A stretch of DNA of 42,727 bases from Candidatus Coproplasma excrementipullorum (GTDB lineage: Bacteria > Bacillota > Clostridia > Christensenellales > Borkfalkiaceae). This document shows positions 21,518 through 29,065 of this stretch, piece by piece. The stretch covers positions 1 through 42,727 of the forward strand of contig DVNU01000091.1 of NCBI GenBank assembly GCA_018714165.1, written 5' to 3'. A program made the position numbers and the translations under genes. Positions within the stretch are counted from its first letter, which is position 1; each line of letters begins with the position of its first letter. Below the pieces are notes generated by a model. It did no database searches and was not told the origin of the DNA. It saw only the letters and a list, made by a program, of their open reading frames with translations.

Positions 21518-23743
21518 ATGATCAGACTGATTAAAAGCGGAGTTTATTACACGGGCGGAAAACTGGTAAAGGAGAACGTTGCATTTATGCGCGAAGAGCA
21601 GAAGAGGGCGGCTATAAAGGGCACGCTCGCTTACCGCATACTCTCTGCGCACAACTCCGGCGACGACGATCATTTAAAGATAAAGTTCGACGCGCTCGCT
21701 TCGCACGACATAACCTATGTCGGCATAATCCAGACGGCCAAGGCTTCGGGTTTAAAGAAGTTCCCCGTTCCCTACACCCTGACCAACTGCCACAATTCCC
21801 TGTGCGCCGTCGGCGGCACCATAAATGAGGACGACCATCTCTTCGGCCTGTCAGCCGCAAAGAAGTACGGCGGCAACTTTGTGCCTCCCCACCTTGCAGT
21901 CATTCACCAATATATGCGCGAAATGGAGGCGGGATGCGGCAAGATGATACTCGGCTCCGACAGCCACACGCGCTACGGCGCGCTCGGCACCATGGCCGTG
22001 GGCGAGGGCGGGCCTGAGCTCGTAAAACAGCTCCTCGGTCAGACCTACGACGTTGCCCGCCCCAAAGTAATCGCGGTATATCTCAAGGGCAAACTCAAAA
22101 AGGGCGTCGGCCCGCACGACGTGGCAATCGCCCTCGTCGGCGCTACATTCAAGAAGGGTTTTGTCAAAAACTGCGTGCTCGAATTTGTCGGCCCCGGCAT
22201 CAGAAACCTCTCTATGGACTACCGCCTCGGCATAGATGTCATGACCACCGAAACAGCCTGCCTGTCCTCGATATGGGAGACGGACGAGCTGACCGAGCAA
22301 TACTTCAAAATTCACGGCAGGGAGGAGGCCTATAAGCCCCTGCATCCCGCCGACCCTGCATATTACGACGGTGCCGTCGTCATCGACCTGTCGCGCGTCG
22401 AACCTATGATAGCCCTGCCTTTCCACCCCTCAAACTCATATACCATCCGCGAGGTCATCGACAACGCCCGCGACATTCTGGGCGAGGTAGAGGAGGCGGG
22501 CAACAGGTTGAAGGGCGGCAAAAAGCCCTTCCGTCTTCTCGATAAAATCACGCCGCAGGGTATACAGGTCAGCCAGGGCATAATTGCGGGCTGTGCGGGC
22601 GGCACCTACGAGAATGTGGCCGAAGCGGCCGAAATTCTGCGCGGGCACAGCTGCGGCTTCGACGAATTTTCGCTGAGCGTATACCCTCAGAGCCAGCCCG
22701 TATTCAAGTGCCTGGCTGACAACGGCTATGTCTCCTCGCTCATGGAGAGCGGCGCCGTCATAAAGACGGCCTTCTGCGGCCCCTGCTTCGGCGCGGGCGA
22801 CACCCCTGCCGACAACGGCTTCTCCATCCGTCATACCACGCGCAACTTCGAAAACAGGGAGGGCTCCAAGCTCGGCGAGGGCCAGCTTGCGGCAGTTGCC
22901 CTCATGGATGCGCGCTCGATTGCGGCAACGGCGGCAAACGGCGGCATGCTCACGCCCGCCACCGAGGTGCAGTATACCAAAAAAATAAAGAAGTACTACT
23001 TCGATAAGGCAATCTACGACCACCGTGTCTACCGCGGCGCATTAAAGCCCGATAAAAAGGCCGAGCTCATCTACGGCAACAACATTGCCGACTGGCCCGA
23101 ACAGATTCCCATAACCAAAAACGTACTCATCAAGGCCGTTTCGGTAATTAACGATCCCGTCACCACCACGGACGAGCTCATCCCTTCGGGCGAAACTTCG
23201 TCCTATCGCTCCAATCCCTTAAGGCTGGCCGAATTTGCGCTCTCCAGAAAGGATCCCGCATACGTCGGCAGGGCCAAGGAGGTAAAGGCGGCAGAGGAGG
23301 AGAGGCGTGCAAACGGCACACTGCCTGAAGAGGTGTTGAGCGAGGTGGGCATAACCATCGCGCCCGATACGATGTACGGCAGCTGCGTAGTTGCCCGCAA
23401 GCCCGGCGATGGCTCGGCCCGCGAACAGGCGGCCTCCTGCCAGAGGGTGCTCGGCGGCGTGGCCAACATCGCCTTAGAGTACGCCACAAAGCGCTACCGC
23501 TCCAACCTCATAAACTGGGGTATGCTGCCGCTTCTGTCAAAGTCATTTGACTATAAGGTGGGCGACTACATCTATATCGAAAACATAACCGACTATGTAA
23601 AGACGGACAACCCCAACATTCCCGCAAAGCTCATCTCAAACGGCAAGGTAAAAAATATCTATTTGGGCCTGGGCGCCCTCACCGAAGAGGAGAAAAAGAT
23701 AATCCTTTCAGGTTGCCTCATAAACTATAACAAAACAAAATGA
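21518..23743 (+). CDS. Aconitase-family hydratase (YbhJ-like)
   Basis: A 741-residue [4Fe-4S] hydro-lyase of the aconitase superfamily. The N-terminal two thirds show [14 protein letters not shown] (about 85-98), [14 protein letters not shown] (about 144-157), [11 protein letters not shown] (about 200-210), a first cluster-cysteine region [12 protein letters not shown] (about 350-361) and the CxxC pair in FCGPCFGAG (about 418-426). The C-terminal swivel-like domain has [27 protein letters not shown]-type spacing (read in pieces) with SAREQAA. The layout is closer to E. coli YbhJ-type hydratases than to housekeeping aconitase, so the substrate is uncertain. GGGAG precedes the ATG. Its stop overlaps the next start by 4 nt. 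Confidence 0.85.
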   Translation: MIRLIKSGVYYTGGKLVKENVAFMREEQKRAAIKGTLAYRILSAHNSGDDDHLKIKFDALASHDITYVGIIQTAKASGLKKFPVPYTLTNCHNSLCAVGGTINEDDHLFGLSAAKKYGGNFVPPHLAVIHQYMREMEAGCGKMILGSDSHTRYGALGTMAVGEGGPELVKQLLGQTYDVARPKVIAVYLKGKLKKGVGPHDVAIALVGATFKKGFVKNCVLEFVGPGIRNLSMDYRLGIDVMTTETACLSSIWETDELTEQYFKIHGREEAYKPLHPADPAYYDGAVVIDLSRVEPMIALPFHPSNSYTIREVIDNARDILGEVEEAGNRLKGGKKPFRLLDKITPQGIQVSQGIIAGCAGGTYENVAEAAEILRGHSCGFDEFSLSVYPQSQPVFKCLADNGYVSSLMESGAVIKTAFCGPCFGAGDTPADNGFSIRHTTRNFENREGSKLGEGQLAAVALMDARSIAATAANGGMLTPATEVQYTKKIKKYYFDKAIYDHRVYRGALKPDKKAELIYGNNIADWPEQIPITKNVLIKAVSVINDPVTTTDELIPSGETSSYRSNPLRLAEFALSRKDPAYVGRAKEVKAAEEERRANGTLPEEVLSEVGITIAPDTMYGSCVVARKPGDGSAREQAASCQRVLGGVANIALEYATKRYRSNLINWGMLPLLSKSFDYKVGDYIYIENITDYVKTDNPNIPAKLISNGKVKNIYLGLGALTEEEKKIILSGCLINYNKTK

Positions 23744-24489
23744 AAGTACAATTTTTAAACGGCAACGGCATAAAACTGCTCGCTGCCGTTTTAATGGTGG
23801 CAGACCATATAGGGATGTTCTTCTTTCCTCAGACAATGTGGCTCAGGGCTATAGGAAGGATTTCCTTACCGTTGTTTGCATATATGCTGGCAGAGGGGTG
23901 CCGCTACACAAAAAACAAGTTAAACCACGTTCTGCTCCTTGCGCTTGTGGCGCTTGCCTGCCAGATAGTCTACTTTTTTGCCGCTGGCTCCCTGCAGATG
24001 TGCATTCTGGTGACGTTCACCCTCTCAACGCTCATAACCTACGCCCTGCAGTACTTCAAGCGCTGTCTGTTCATCGGTGAAAGGCCGCTTACAACCGTGC
24101 TTGCGGCGGGCGGATTCATAGGTATGGTTTTCCTTACCTTTGTACTCAACAGCATAAATAGTATAAACGGGGTGTACTTTGCAATAGAATACGGTTTTTG
24201 GGGCTGTATGTTGCCCGTCTTTGCCTCGGTGTTCGATTTCAGAGGGTTAGGCGAAAGCGGGCTCGCGGCGCGGCTCGACAACGGCTGGGTCAGATTTTTC
24301 AGCTTTGCCGTCGGCCTGGTAATTCTGTGCGCCTTCCACGTAAGTCATCTTGAGTGGTTTTCGCTCATCGGCCTTGTGCCGCTGGCGCTGTACAACGGTC
24401 AGAGGGGTAAACTTAAGCTCAAGTATTTTTTCTACATCTTTTACCCCGCGCACCTTGCGCTCTTCTATCTCATCGCCGCATTAATTTAA
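23740..24489 (+). CDS. TraX family membrane protein
   Basis: A 249-residue polytopic membrane protein of the TraX family, whose founder is the F-pilin N-acetylase and whose Firmicute members are of unknown function. The family signature is the N-terminal [17 protein letters not shown] followed by [19 protein letters not shown] (residues about 10-26 and 35-53). About seven to eight hydrophobic helices follow. The C-terminus has [17 protein letters not shown], also typical. The ATG overlaps the hydratase stop (ATGA), so the two are translated together, an unexpected pairing. No conjugation genes are nearby. Confidence 0.88.
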   Translation: MKVQFLNGNGIKLLAAVLMVADHIGMFFFPQTMWLRAIGRISLPLFAYMLAEGCRYTKNKLNHVLLLALVALACQIVYFFAAGSLQMCILVTFTLSTLITYALQYFKRCLFIGERPLTTVLAAGGFIGMVFLTFVLNSINSINGVYFAIEYGFWGCMLPVFASVFDFRGLGESGLAARLDNGWVRFFSFAVGLVILCAFHVSHLEWFSLIGLVPLALYNGQRGKLKLKYFFYIFYPAHLALFYLIAALI

Positions 24490-24499
24490 TTTCAGCACA

Positions 24500-24528
24500 A
24501 AAAAACCGCGCTCAAGGCGCGGTTTTTT
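24500..24528. terminator. Bidirectional terminator between TraX and lipoprotein genes
   Basis: AAAAAACCGCGC (24500-24511) pairs with GCGCGGTTTTTT (24517-24528) around TCAAG. The A/T ends serve both convergent genes. Confidence 0.92.
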
Positions 24529-24531
24529 AAT

Positions 24532-24906
24532 TCAGTTGCCCTCTTCGGGTTGGGGCATAATTTCGGGGCAGCCGTCTTTTTCGCCGTTGCCGCAGTCGGG
24601 GCATCTGCAGTTGTCCCCGTTCCTGTGTCCGAATATGCGCCTTGGCCTGGGGCGTTCGCCCTTTTCGGGAGGAGGAATTCTGTCGTCGCGCCAGTGGTCA
24701 CCGTGCGGTTTTGGGTCATCTGGCGCAGGGACGGGCACGTCGGGAAGAACGTGCTCGCCGTCAGAATCCTTTCCGGGCTCGACGATACGGGTGTCGGGGC
24801 CGTCGTTGAGGTTCTGTCCGCCGCCCGTCTGTCCGTCGTTGCAGCCGCAAAGCATTGTCGCGGCCGCGCTTAAAATGCATATTGCCGTCATCAGTTTAGC
24901 TTTCAT
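24532..24906 (-). CDS. Proline/acid-rich lipoprotein of unknown function
   Basis: 124 residues. The start at 24906 gives a good lipoprotein signal: MKAKLMTAICILSAAATM then the lipobox LCGC with the lipidated Cys at 22. A longer frame upstream adds 16 residues that do not fit a signal peptide. The mature part is low-complexity: glycine/asparagine-rich, then proline- and aspartate-rich (DVPVPAPDDP), then Arg/Pro-rich (GERPRPRR), ending with CRCPDCGNGEKDGCP, four cysteines in a knuckle-like arrangement. It has no recognisable enzyme domain and is probably surface-anchored by lipid. The ribosome binding site is weak. Confidence 0.65.
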   Translation of the reverse strand: MKAKLMTAICILSAAATMLCGCNDGQTGGGQNLNDGPDTRIVEPGKDSDGEHVLPDVPVPAPDDPKPHGDHWRDDRIPPPEKGERPRPRRIFGHRNGDNCRCPDCGNGEKDGCPEIMPQPEEGN

Positions 24907-24947
24907 AACAAAAGTTTGGCATACTTTTACAAATTTATGCAAAATGC

Positions 24948-24976
24948 TTGCCACCAGCCGCGAAATATGCTAAATT
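24948..24976 (+). promoter_or_regulatory. Promoter of the TM1266/ABC transporter unit
   Basis: TTGCCA (24948-24953), a 17-bp spacer and TAAATT (24971-24976). Transcription would begin near 24983, at the 5' edge of the structured leader. Confidence 0.55.
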
Positions 24977-24979
24977 ATC

Positions 24980-25085
24980 TTTGCCTGAATTCAAAGGTTC
25001 GCCTGAAGATTAAGGGAAAACGCCAAATTTAAACAGTGCGCCGTCCGCGCACCGTTTTGCTGTGCTCCCTTTCAGGCAAAGGGGG
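24980..25085 (+). promoter_or_regulatory. Structured leader RNA with two competing helices (candidate riboswitch)
   Basis: One 3' strand, TTCAGGC(AAA) at 25071-25080, can pair with either of two 5' strands. Helix A uses TTTGCCTGAA (24980-24989), 10 bp. Helix B uses GCCTGAA (25001-25007), continued by AGGGA (25013-25017) with TCCCT (25066-25070). An internal hairpin stands between: GTGCGC (25036-25041) with GCGCAC (25047-25052), extended by AAAC/GTTT across one mismatch. The ribosome binding site AAAGGGGG (25078-25085) begins within the last bases of helix A, so the switch could gate translation. It matches no riboswitch class I know. One caution: the predicted start near 24983 would trim the first bases of helix A. 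Confidence 0.5.
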
Positions 25086-25093
25086 TATTTTTT

Positions 25094-25354
25094 ATGTCAG
25101 AAAAACGTCTGGCTGTCATTTCGCTCATCATCGAAAATCGCGACCAGAGCCCTGAAATCAACTCCATTCTCTCCGAATTCGGCGACTACGTCGTCGGCAG
25201 AATGGGCGTGCCGTATAAGGAGAGGGGTGTCTCCGTCATCTGCGTAATAGTCGACGCCCCCGCCGAGGTCATCAACTCAATTACCGGCAAAATCGGAATG
25301 TTAGACGGTGTGTCTGCAAAGACATTAATGAATAAATTTAAAAATAATTTTTGA
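25094..25354 (+). CDS. TM1266-family small regulator (ACT/NikR-C-like)
   Basis: An 86-residue protein of the family named for Thermotoga TM1266 and annotated as a putative iron-only hydrogenase system regulator. It has a ferredoxin-like ACT fold: strand KRLAVISLIIENRDQ (4-18), helix PEINSILSEFGDYVVGRMG (split as PEINSILSEFGDYV and GRMGVPY), strand VSVICVIVDAP (about 45-55) and helix AEVINSITGKIGML. The sequence follows this pattern throughout. AAAGGGGG precedes the ATG. No hydrogenase maturase gene (hydE, hydF, hydG) is in the window; instead an ABC importer follows after 39 nt. It has no DNA-binding domain, so any regulatory role would be through ligand binding or partner proteins. Confidence 0.85.
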   Translation: MSEKRLAVISLIIENRDQSPEINSILSEFGDYVVGRMGVPYKERGVSVICVIVDAPAEVINSITGKIGMLDGVSAKTLMNKFKNNF

Positions 25355-25393
25355 GGTAAAAGGGCATAACCTGATACCGAAAAGGAGTTTTAT

Positions 25394-26410
25394 ATGAAAA
25401 AATTGGCATCAATCCTCACCGCCGCGGCGCTCGCGGCAACAATGGGGCTCGGCCTTTCAGCCTGCACCCCCGAAGAATCTGCCGACGGCGTGTCCCTCCG
25501 CGGCATTTCAGGCGCAACCGACATCACGCCTGCGGCTGAAATTGACTACTTTGTCGCCGCCGAACCCGCCGTAACCACCCGCGCCAATGCAACAGGTCTG
25601 CATATAGTCGGTGACATTCAGGAACTGTATGGCTCGGAAAACGGCTATCCACAGGCCGTAATCGTCGCCAAAAACGAGCTTGTTTCTCTCAATGCTGACT
25701 TTGTGCAGGACTTTCTGGAAGAGGTCATCGCCAATGAGGCCTGGCTTGAAAGCGCCTCCGCTCAGACCGTTCTCGACGCCATAACAGCCAACCTTCCCGC
25801 AGGCTCCACACCGACGTTTACCGCAAACAATCTCAACGCACAGGTCATCGCCAACTGCGGCATACATTTTGTGCCCGCCTATGAGGATAAGGAGAGGGTG
25901 ACGGCCTTCCTCGCCGAAATGGCCGAAGTCGATCCGACATCCGTCGGCACAGTTTCAGATAATTTCTTCAATGGCGGGGATTGGACGACTTCGGGCGGCA
26001 GCGATGAAATTTCTGTGTACGCCCCCGACGGCGCGCCCGCGCTCGCTCTTGCAAAACTTATGTCCGAGAACAATCAGTTTAATCAGACTTCTGTGGACTA
26101 CAACATAGTCGCCTCCAGCACTATACAGAGCTATGTAACGGGCGATGATCCCGCAGCCGACATCTGTATTCTTCCCCTCAACGCGGCAAGCAAGCTTCTC
26201 GGCAGCGGACAAACTTACACAATGCTCGGCACGGTGACCAACGGCAACTTGTATATCCTCTCCGAGAGCGAAGAGGAAATAACTGCCCAAAACATAAAAG
26301 AGTTGCTCACGGGCAAAACCGTGGGCGTAATCCAGCTTGCGCAGGTCCCCGGCCTCACATTCAAGATAATTCTTGATAAGTATGGAATTCCTTACGAAAC
26401 TGTAGGTTGA
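25394..26410 (+). CDS. ABC transporter solute-binding lipoprotein, circularly permuted
   Basis: 338 residues. Signal peptide and lipobox LSAC (Cys 24) are normal. The mature part belongs to the ThiY/SsuA/NMT1-like type II binding proteins, but the lobes are in reverse order. Residues 33-195 correspond to the usual C-terminal part: IDYFVAAEPAVTT, YPQAVIVAKNELV, FVQDFLEEV, and a closing TSVGTVSDNFF. Residues 205-338 correspond to the usual N-terminal part: EISVYAPDGAPALALAKLM, ADICILPLNAASKLL, NLYILS, then GKTVGVIQ. A Gly/Ser/Thr linker (about 194-204) joins them. The new ends fall in the inter-lobe crossover (stop right after GIPYETVG). AAGGAG precedes the ATG, and the permease begins 2 nt after the stop. 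The ligand is unknown; related systems carry thiamine precursors, sulfonates or other small molecules. Confidence 0.85.
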   Translation: MKKLASILTAAALAATMGLGLSACTPEESADGVSLRGISGATDITPAAEIDYFVAAEPAVTTRANATGLHIVGDIQELYGSENGYPQAVIVAKNELVSLNADFVQDFLEEVIANEAWLESASAQTVLDAITANLPAGSTPTFTANNLNAQVIANCGIHFVPAYEDKERVTAFLAEMAEVDPTSVGTVSDNFFNGGDWTTSGGSDEISVYAPDGAPALALAKLMSENNQFNQTSVDYNIVASSTIQSYVTGDDPAADICILPLNAASKLLGSGQTYTMLGTVTNGNLYILSESEEEITAQNIKELLTGKTVGVIQLAQVPGLTFKIILDKYGIPYETVG

Positions 26411-26411
26411 T

Positions 26412-27197
26412 GTGAAAACGTTCAGAAAAATACTCAAAACAAACGCGCTGTGGGCGGTCGTCGCCGTGGCGGTGCTTCTTGCCGCGTGGCAGATAGCATT
26501 CGTCTGTGTGCGCAACGAATACGTTCTGCCGGGAATCGGCCAGACTTTAACGCAGTTCTTTGCGCTCTTTTCGCAGGGCTCGTTCTATGTCGCCCTCGGC
26601 AATACGCTTGCGCGCACTATAATTTCGTTTGCCGTATCATTCGTGCTGGCGGCGGCGCTCGCCGCCCTCTCGGCCGTGTGTGCGCCCTTCAAAACGGCGT
26701 GTTCCTGCATAATCTCGGTCGTGCGCACTCTGCCTACAATGGCTGTTACGCTGATGCTTCTCATATGGTCAACGCCGCGCGTGGCGCCCGCAATAGTCAC
26801 GGCGCTCGTTCTCTTTCCCATGGTCTATTCGCAGTTTGTCGCGGCGATAGAGGGTGTGGATAAAGACCTCCTCGAAATGGCCAAAGTCTACCGCGTAGCG
26901 CCTGCGGACAGACTCACTAAGATAATTCTGCCCGCCGTCGCTCCCGAAGTCATCTCCCAGATCGGCGCGGGGCTGTCGCTGGGGCTCAAGGTAATGGTCT
27001 CGGCCGAAGTGCTCTCATATACCCTGCACAGCATGGGCGGCCTCATGCAACAGGCCAACCTGTACTTCGAAATTCCCCGCTTCGCCGCGCTCACGCTGGT
27101 GTGCATAATCGTGGGGCTGTTGATGGAGCTCATCTCGCTGGGCCTCAGGCGCCTTACGGGCCGTTGGCAGGTAAAGGAGGGGGCAAATGTACATTAA
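26412..27197 (+). CDS. ABC transporter permease (ThiX/SsuC-like)
   Basis: Membrane subunit of the importer, 261 residues with about six helices. The EAA-type coupling loop is visible at about residues 144-170: AIEGVDKDLLEMAKVYRV followed by a proline-containing LPAVAPEV, the signature that docks on the ATPase. The N-terminal helix (about 13-32) and the block GNTLARTIISFAVSF (about 63-77) match the BPD_transp_1 fold of nitrate/sulfonate/taurine-type permeases. The start is GTG at 26412, two bases after the binding-protein stop, with only a weak AGG upstream, so translation is coupled. It overlaps the ATPase gene by 11 nt. Confidence 0.93.
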   Translation: MKTFRKILKTNALWAVVAVAVLLAAWQIAFVCVRNEYVLPGIGQTLTQFFALFSQGSFYVALGNTLARTIISFAVSFVLAAALAALSAVCAPFKTACSCIISVVRTLPTMAVTLMLLIWSTPRVAPAIVTALVLFPMVYSQFVAAIEGVDKDLLEMAKVYRVAPADRLTKIILPAVAPEVISQIGAGLSLGLKVMVSAEVLSYTLHSMGGLMQQANLYFEIPRFAALTLVCIIVGLLMELISLGLRRLTGRWQVKEGANVH

Positions 27198-27837
27198 AAA
27201 TCTTGTAAAGAGCTACTCCGATACCGCCGTGTTCAACGGCTTCTACCTTCAAATTGAGGACGGCTCTGTCACCTGCATACTCGGCGAAAGCGGCGCGGGC
27301 AAAACCACCCTGTTAAACGTCATTGCGGGTCTCACGCAGTACGAAGGGGAAGTTTCGCCCGTCAGGTGCTCGTACATCTTCCAGGAACCGCGCCTCGTGC
27401 CCAACCTTACGGTATATAAAAACCTTCGCCTCATCTGCCATGACGAGGGAGCGATAGCCGATATGCTCGCCCGCGCGGGGCTTACGGAAAAAGCCGCAAG
27501 CTACCCCGTTTCCCTTTCGGGTGGCCAGGCGCAGAGGGTGGCAATTGCCCGCGCCTTTCTTTTTGAAAGCGACGTCGTCCTGATGGATGAGCCATTCTCG
27601 TCCCTCGATTTAAAGCTCAAAATAAATATGATGAACGCATTTTCGGAAGTGCGCGCAAAGGATGGCAGAACGGCCGTCTTTGTCACCCACGACATAGACG
27701 AGGCGCTCTATCTTGCCGACAGAATAATCGTGCTTTCTGGCGGAAAGATTGTCTTTGACTGTAAAAATTCACCGTCCCGCCCGTTCGGCGCCCACTCGGA
27801 CTTGCGCGATGAATTAATAAAAGTACTCACCGCATAA
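27187..27837 (+). CDS. ABC transporter ATP-binding protein (SsuB/ThiZ-like)
   Basis: Cytosolic ATPase of the importer, 216 residues, at the short end for its class. All motifs are intact: Walker A GESGAGKTT (33-41), Q-loop YIFQEPRL (about 62-69), signature LSGGQAQRVAIARA (about 109-122), Walker B VVLMDEPF (about 130-137), D-loop SSLD and H-loop VTHDIDEA (about 160-167). AGGAGGGGG precedes the ATG. The gene overlaps the permease by 11 nt, which fits fixed subunit ratios. A strong terminator follows 46 nt after the stop. Confidence 0.95.
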   Translation: MYIKNLVKSYSDTAVFNGFYLQIEDGSVTCILGESGAGKTTLLNVIAGLTQYEGEVSPVRCSYIFQEPRLVPNLTVYKNLRLICHDEGAIADMLARAGLTEKAASYPVSLSGGQAQRVAIARAFLFESDVVLMDEPFSSLDLKLKINMMNAFSEVRAKDGRTAVFVTHDIDEALYLADRIIVLSGGKIVFDCKNSPSRPFGAHSDLRDELIKVLTA

Positions 27838-27883
27838 AGAGCATAAAAGCGCCGATTATTTTTCAAAGCGCATCATTGCGCAC

Positions 27884-27930
27884 AAAACAGGCCGCCGCGC
27901 CCCTTTTCGGGGCGCGGCGGCCTGTTTTTT
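27884..27930 (+). terminator. Intrinsic terminator of the ABC transporter operon
   Basis: A perfect 20-bp stem (27884-27903 with 27909-27928), loop TTTTC. A-rich at the 5' end and T-rich at the 3' end. Confidence 0.93.
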
Positions 27931-28024
27931 ATAATGTCAACCTTTTGAGTGTGCAATTGTAAAAATTTTGTTGCCATTTTTGCAAAAAACTTGTCTCAAA
28001 CATTTTTATTTTGCGCGCCGTTTG

Positions 28025-28033
28025 TGATATAAT
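28025..28033 (+). promoter_or_regulatory. Extended -10 promoter upstream of and antisense to the DUF1294 gene
   Basis: TGATATAAT (TATAAT at 28028-28033) with a weak TTTATT at 28005-28010. It points rightward, through the leftward DUF1294 gene, toward purE at 28409. No better promoter is seen in the 52 nt directly before purE. Confidence 0.45.
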
Positions 28034-28053
28034 TTTTATAAGGGTTAATTTGT

Positions 28054-28356
28054 TTATACCGCTATGAAACTGAAGCCAGAGCGGTACGCCAGCACTATAA
28101 ACCATATGTTCAGCGCTCCGATTACAGGCATAAGTATCATAAACAGCATATTCTTCAGCTTGAATTTGGTTATGAACATGGCAATGTAAATGCCCACCGC
28201 CCCGCCCAGCAGTGCGGAGAGTATAAGCTTCCCGTCGCCCGAATTGAGTTTGTTCTCGTCGATAAGGTATTCGTTCTTCTGCGAGACGAGCAGCATGACC
28301 GAATAAAAATTTATTGCGAGAATGTACACCGTAAAGATGATATACAACAGCAGCAT
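28054..28356 (-). CDS. DUF1294 family small membrane protein
   Basis: A 100-residue membrane protein with three to four helices. An N-terminal helix (about 2-24) is followed by a polar loop NEYLIDENKLNSGDGKL. The family-like segment ILSALLGGAVGIYIAMFITKFKLKNMLF (about 45-72, quoted here in pieces as LLGGAVGIYIAMF and KFKLKNMLF) matches the DUF1294 pattern of a glycine-rich helix and a following basic loop. A last helix ends the protein. Function unknown. It runs opposite to the purine operon, and its 5' end lies 52 nt from purE. The ribosome binding site is not evident; AAGG lies too close to the ATG. Confidence 0.7.
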   Translation of the reverse strand: MLLLYIIFTVYILAINFYSVMLLVSQKNEYLIDENKLNSGDGKLILSALLGGAVGIYIAMFITKFKLKNMLFMILMPVIGALNIWFIVLAYRSGFSFIAV

Positions 28357-28408
28357 ACCTTAAGTATGCGCAGACTGTCCCAATAATACGCATTTTACAG
28401 GAGATGTT

Positions 28409-28906
28409 ATGCCTAAAGTTGCAATTCTGATGGGTTCAAAATCCGATTTCCCCGTAGTAAAACCCGCCGTCGCCGCCCTCAAAAAGCTGGGTGTGGAGAC
28501 GGAGGTGCGCGTAATAAGCGCGCACAGAACGCCCGAAGAGGCGCACGAGTTTGCCTCGTCCGCAAAGGATAAAGGGACAGAGGTAATAATCTGCGCCGCA
28601 GGCAAGGCTGCGCACCTCGGCGGAGTAATTGCGGCATACACAACGCTGCCCGTCATCGGCTTGCCGGTAAAGACGGACATGATGGGCGGGCTCGACAGTC
28701 TTTTATCCATCGTCCAGATGCCTTCTGGCATACCGGTGGCCACCGTGGGCGTAAACGGCGGCGAAAACGCAGGCCTTCTGGCCGCGCAGATTCTGGGTAT
28801 AAAATATCCGGAAATTTCCGCCGCGCTCGCAGAGTATAAAAGCGCAATGCGCGATAAGATAAACGCGGACGACTGCGCCCTCCAACACGAACTCAAGGAC
28901 TTATAA
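28409..28906 (+). CDS. purE: N5-carboxyaminoimidazole ribonucleotide mutase
   Basis: Class I PurE, converts N5-CAIR to CAIR in purine synthesis. 165 residues. Family blocks: VAILMGSKSDFPVV (4-17), VISAHRTPEEAHEF (about 35-48), CAAGKAAHLGGVIAAYT (about 62-78) and GGLDSLLSIVQMPSGIPVATV (about 92-112, in pieces GGLDSLLSIVQ and PVATVGVNGGENA). The usual HLPG is HLGG here. AGGAG lies 7 nt upstream of the ATG. No purK follows; the next gene is purC. It is first in a long purine operon. Confidence 0.96.
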   Translation: MPKVAILMGSKSDFPVVKPAVAALKKLGVETEVRVISAHRTPEEAHEFASSAKDKGTEVIICAAGKAAHLGGVIAAYTTLPVIGLPVKTDMMGGLDSLLSIVQMPSGIPVATVGVNGGENAGLLAAQILGIKYPEISAALAEYKSAMRDKINADDCALQHELKDL

Positions 28907-28913
28907 TACCTTC

Positions 28914-28938
28914 ATACCCGCAGTGCACCTGCGGGTAT
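28914..28938 (+). terminator. Hairpin between purE and purC (possible attenuator or partial terminator)
   Basis: A perfect 10-bp stem (ATACCCGCAG, 28914-28923, with 28929-28938) around TGCAC, starting 8 nt after the purE stop. It lacks a T-run. The remaining 127 nt to purC hold no gene and no recognised riboswitch. Confidence 0.5.
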
Positions 28939-29065
28939 TGCATTTGTCGCAATTTGACAATCGGCGACAGCTTTCTGTTGCTTCGAGTTTCTAAAGAACG
29001 CGGCACGCAAGTTAAAATTTATCAGAAGTCAAAATTAATTTTCAAAGGAGCTAAATATATTTGCT

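Noticed and set aside
24994-25040. AAGGTTC...GATTAAGGGAA in the TM1266 leader resembles the 5' section of cobalamin riboswitches.
   Set aside because: The leader is about half the needed length, and the B12 box and the central conserved blocks are missing, so the likeness was not used for naming.
25361-25380. The phrase AACCTGATACC before the binding-protein gene resembles the 3' part of the TPP riboswitch.
   Set aside because: Only about seven bases match; the CUGAGA element, the paired helices and the rest of the THI box are absent from the 39-nt gap.
28028-28110. Searched for a purine riboswitch or PurR box before the purine operon.
   Set aside because: Neither the purine-aptamer core nor the CGAA-type PurBox pair was found; the hairpin ACCGCT/AGCGGT near 28057-28085 lies in the end of the DUF1294 gene.
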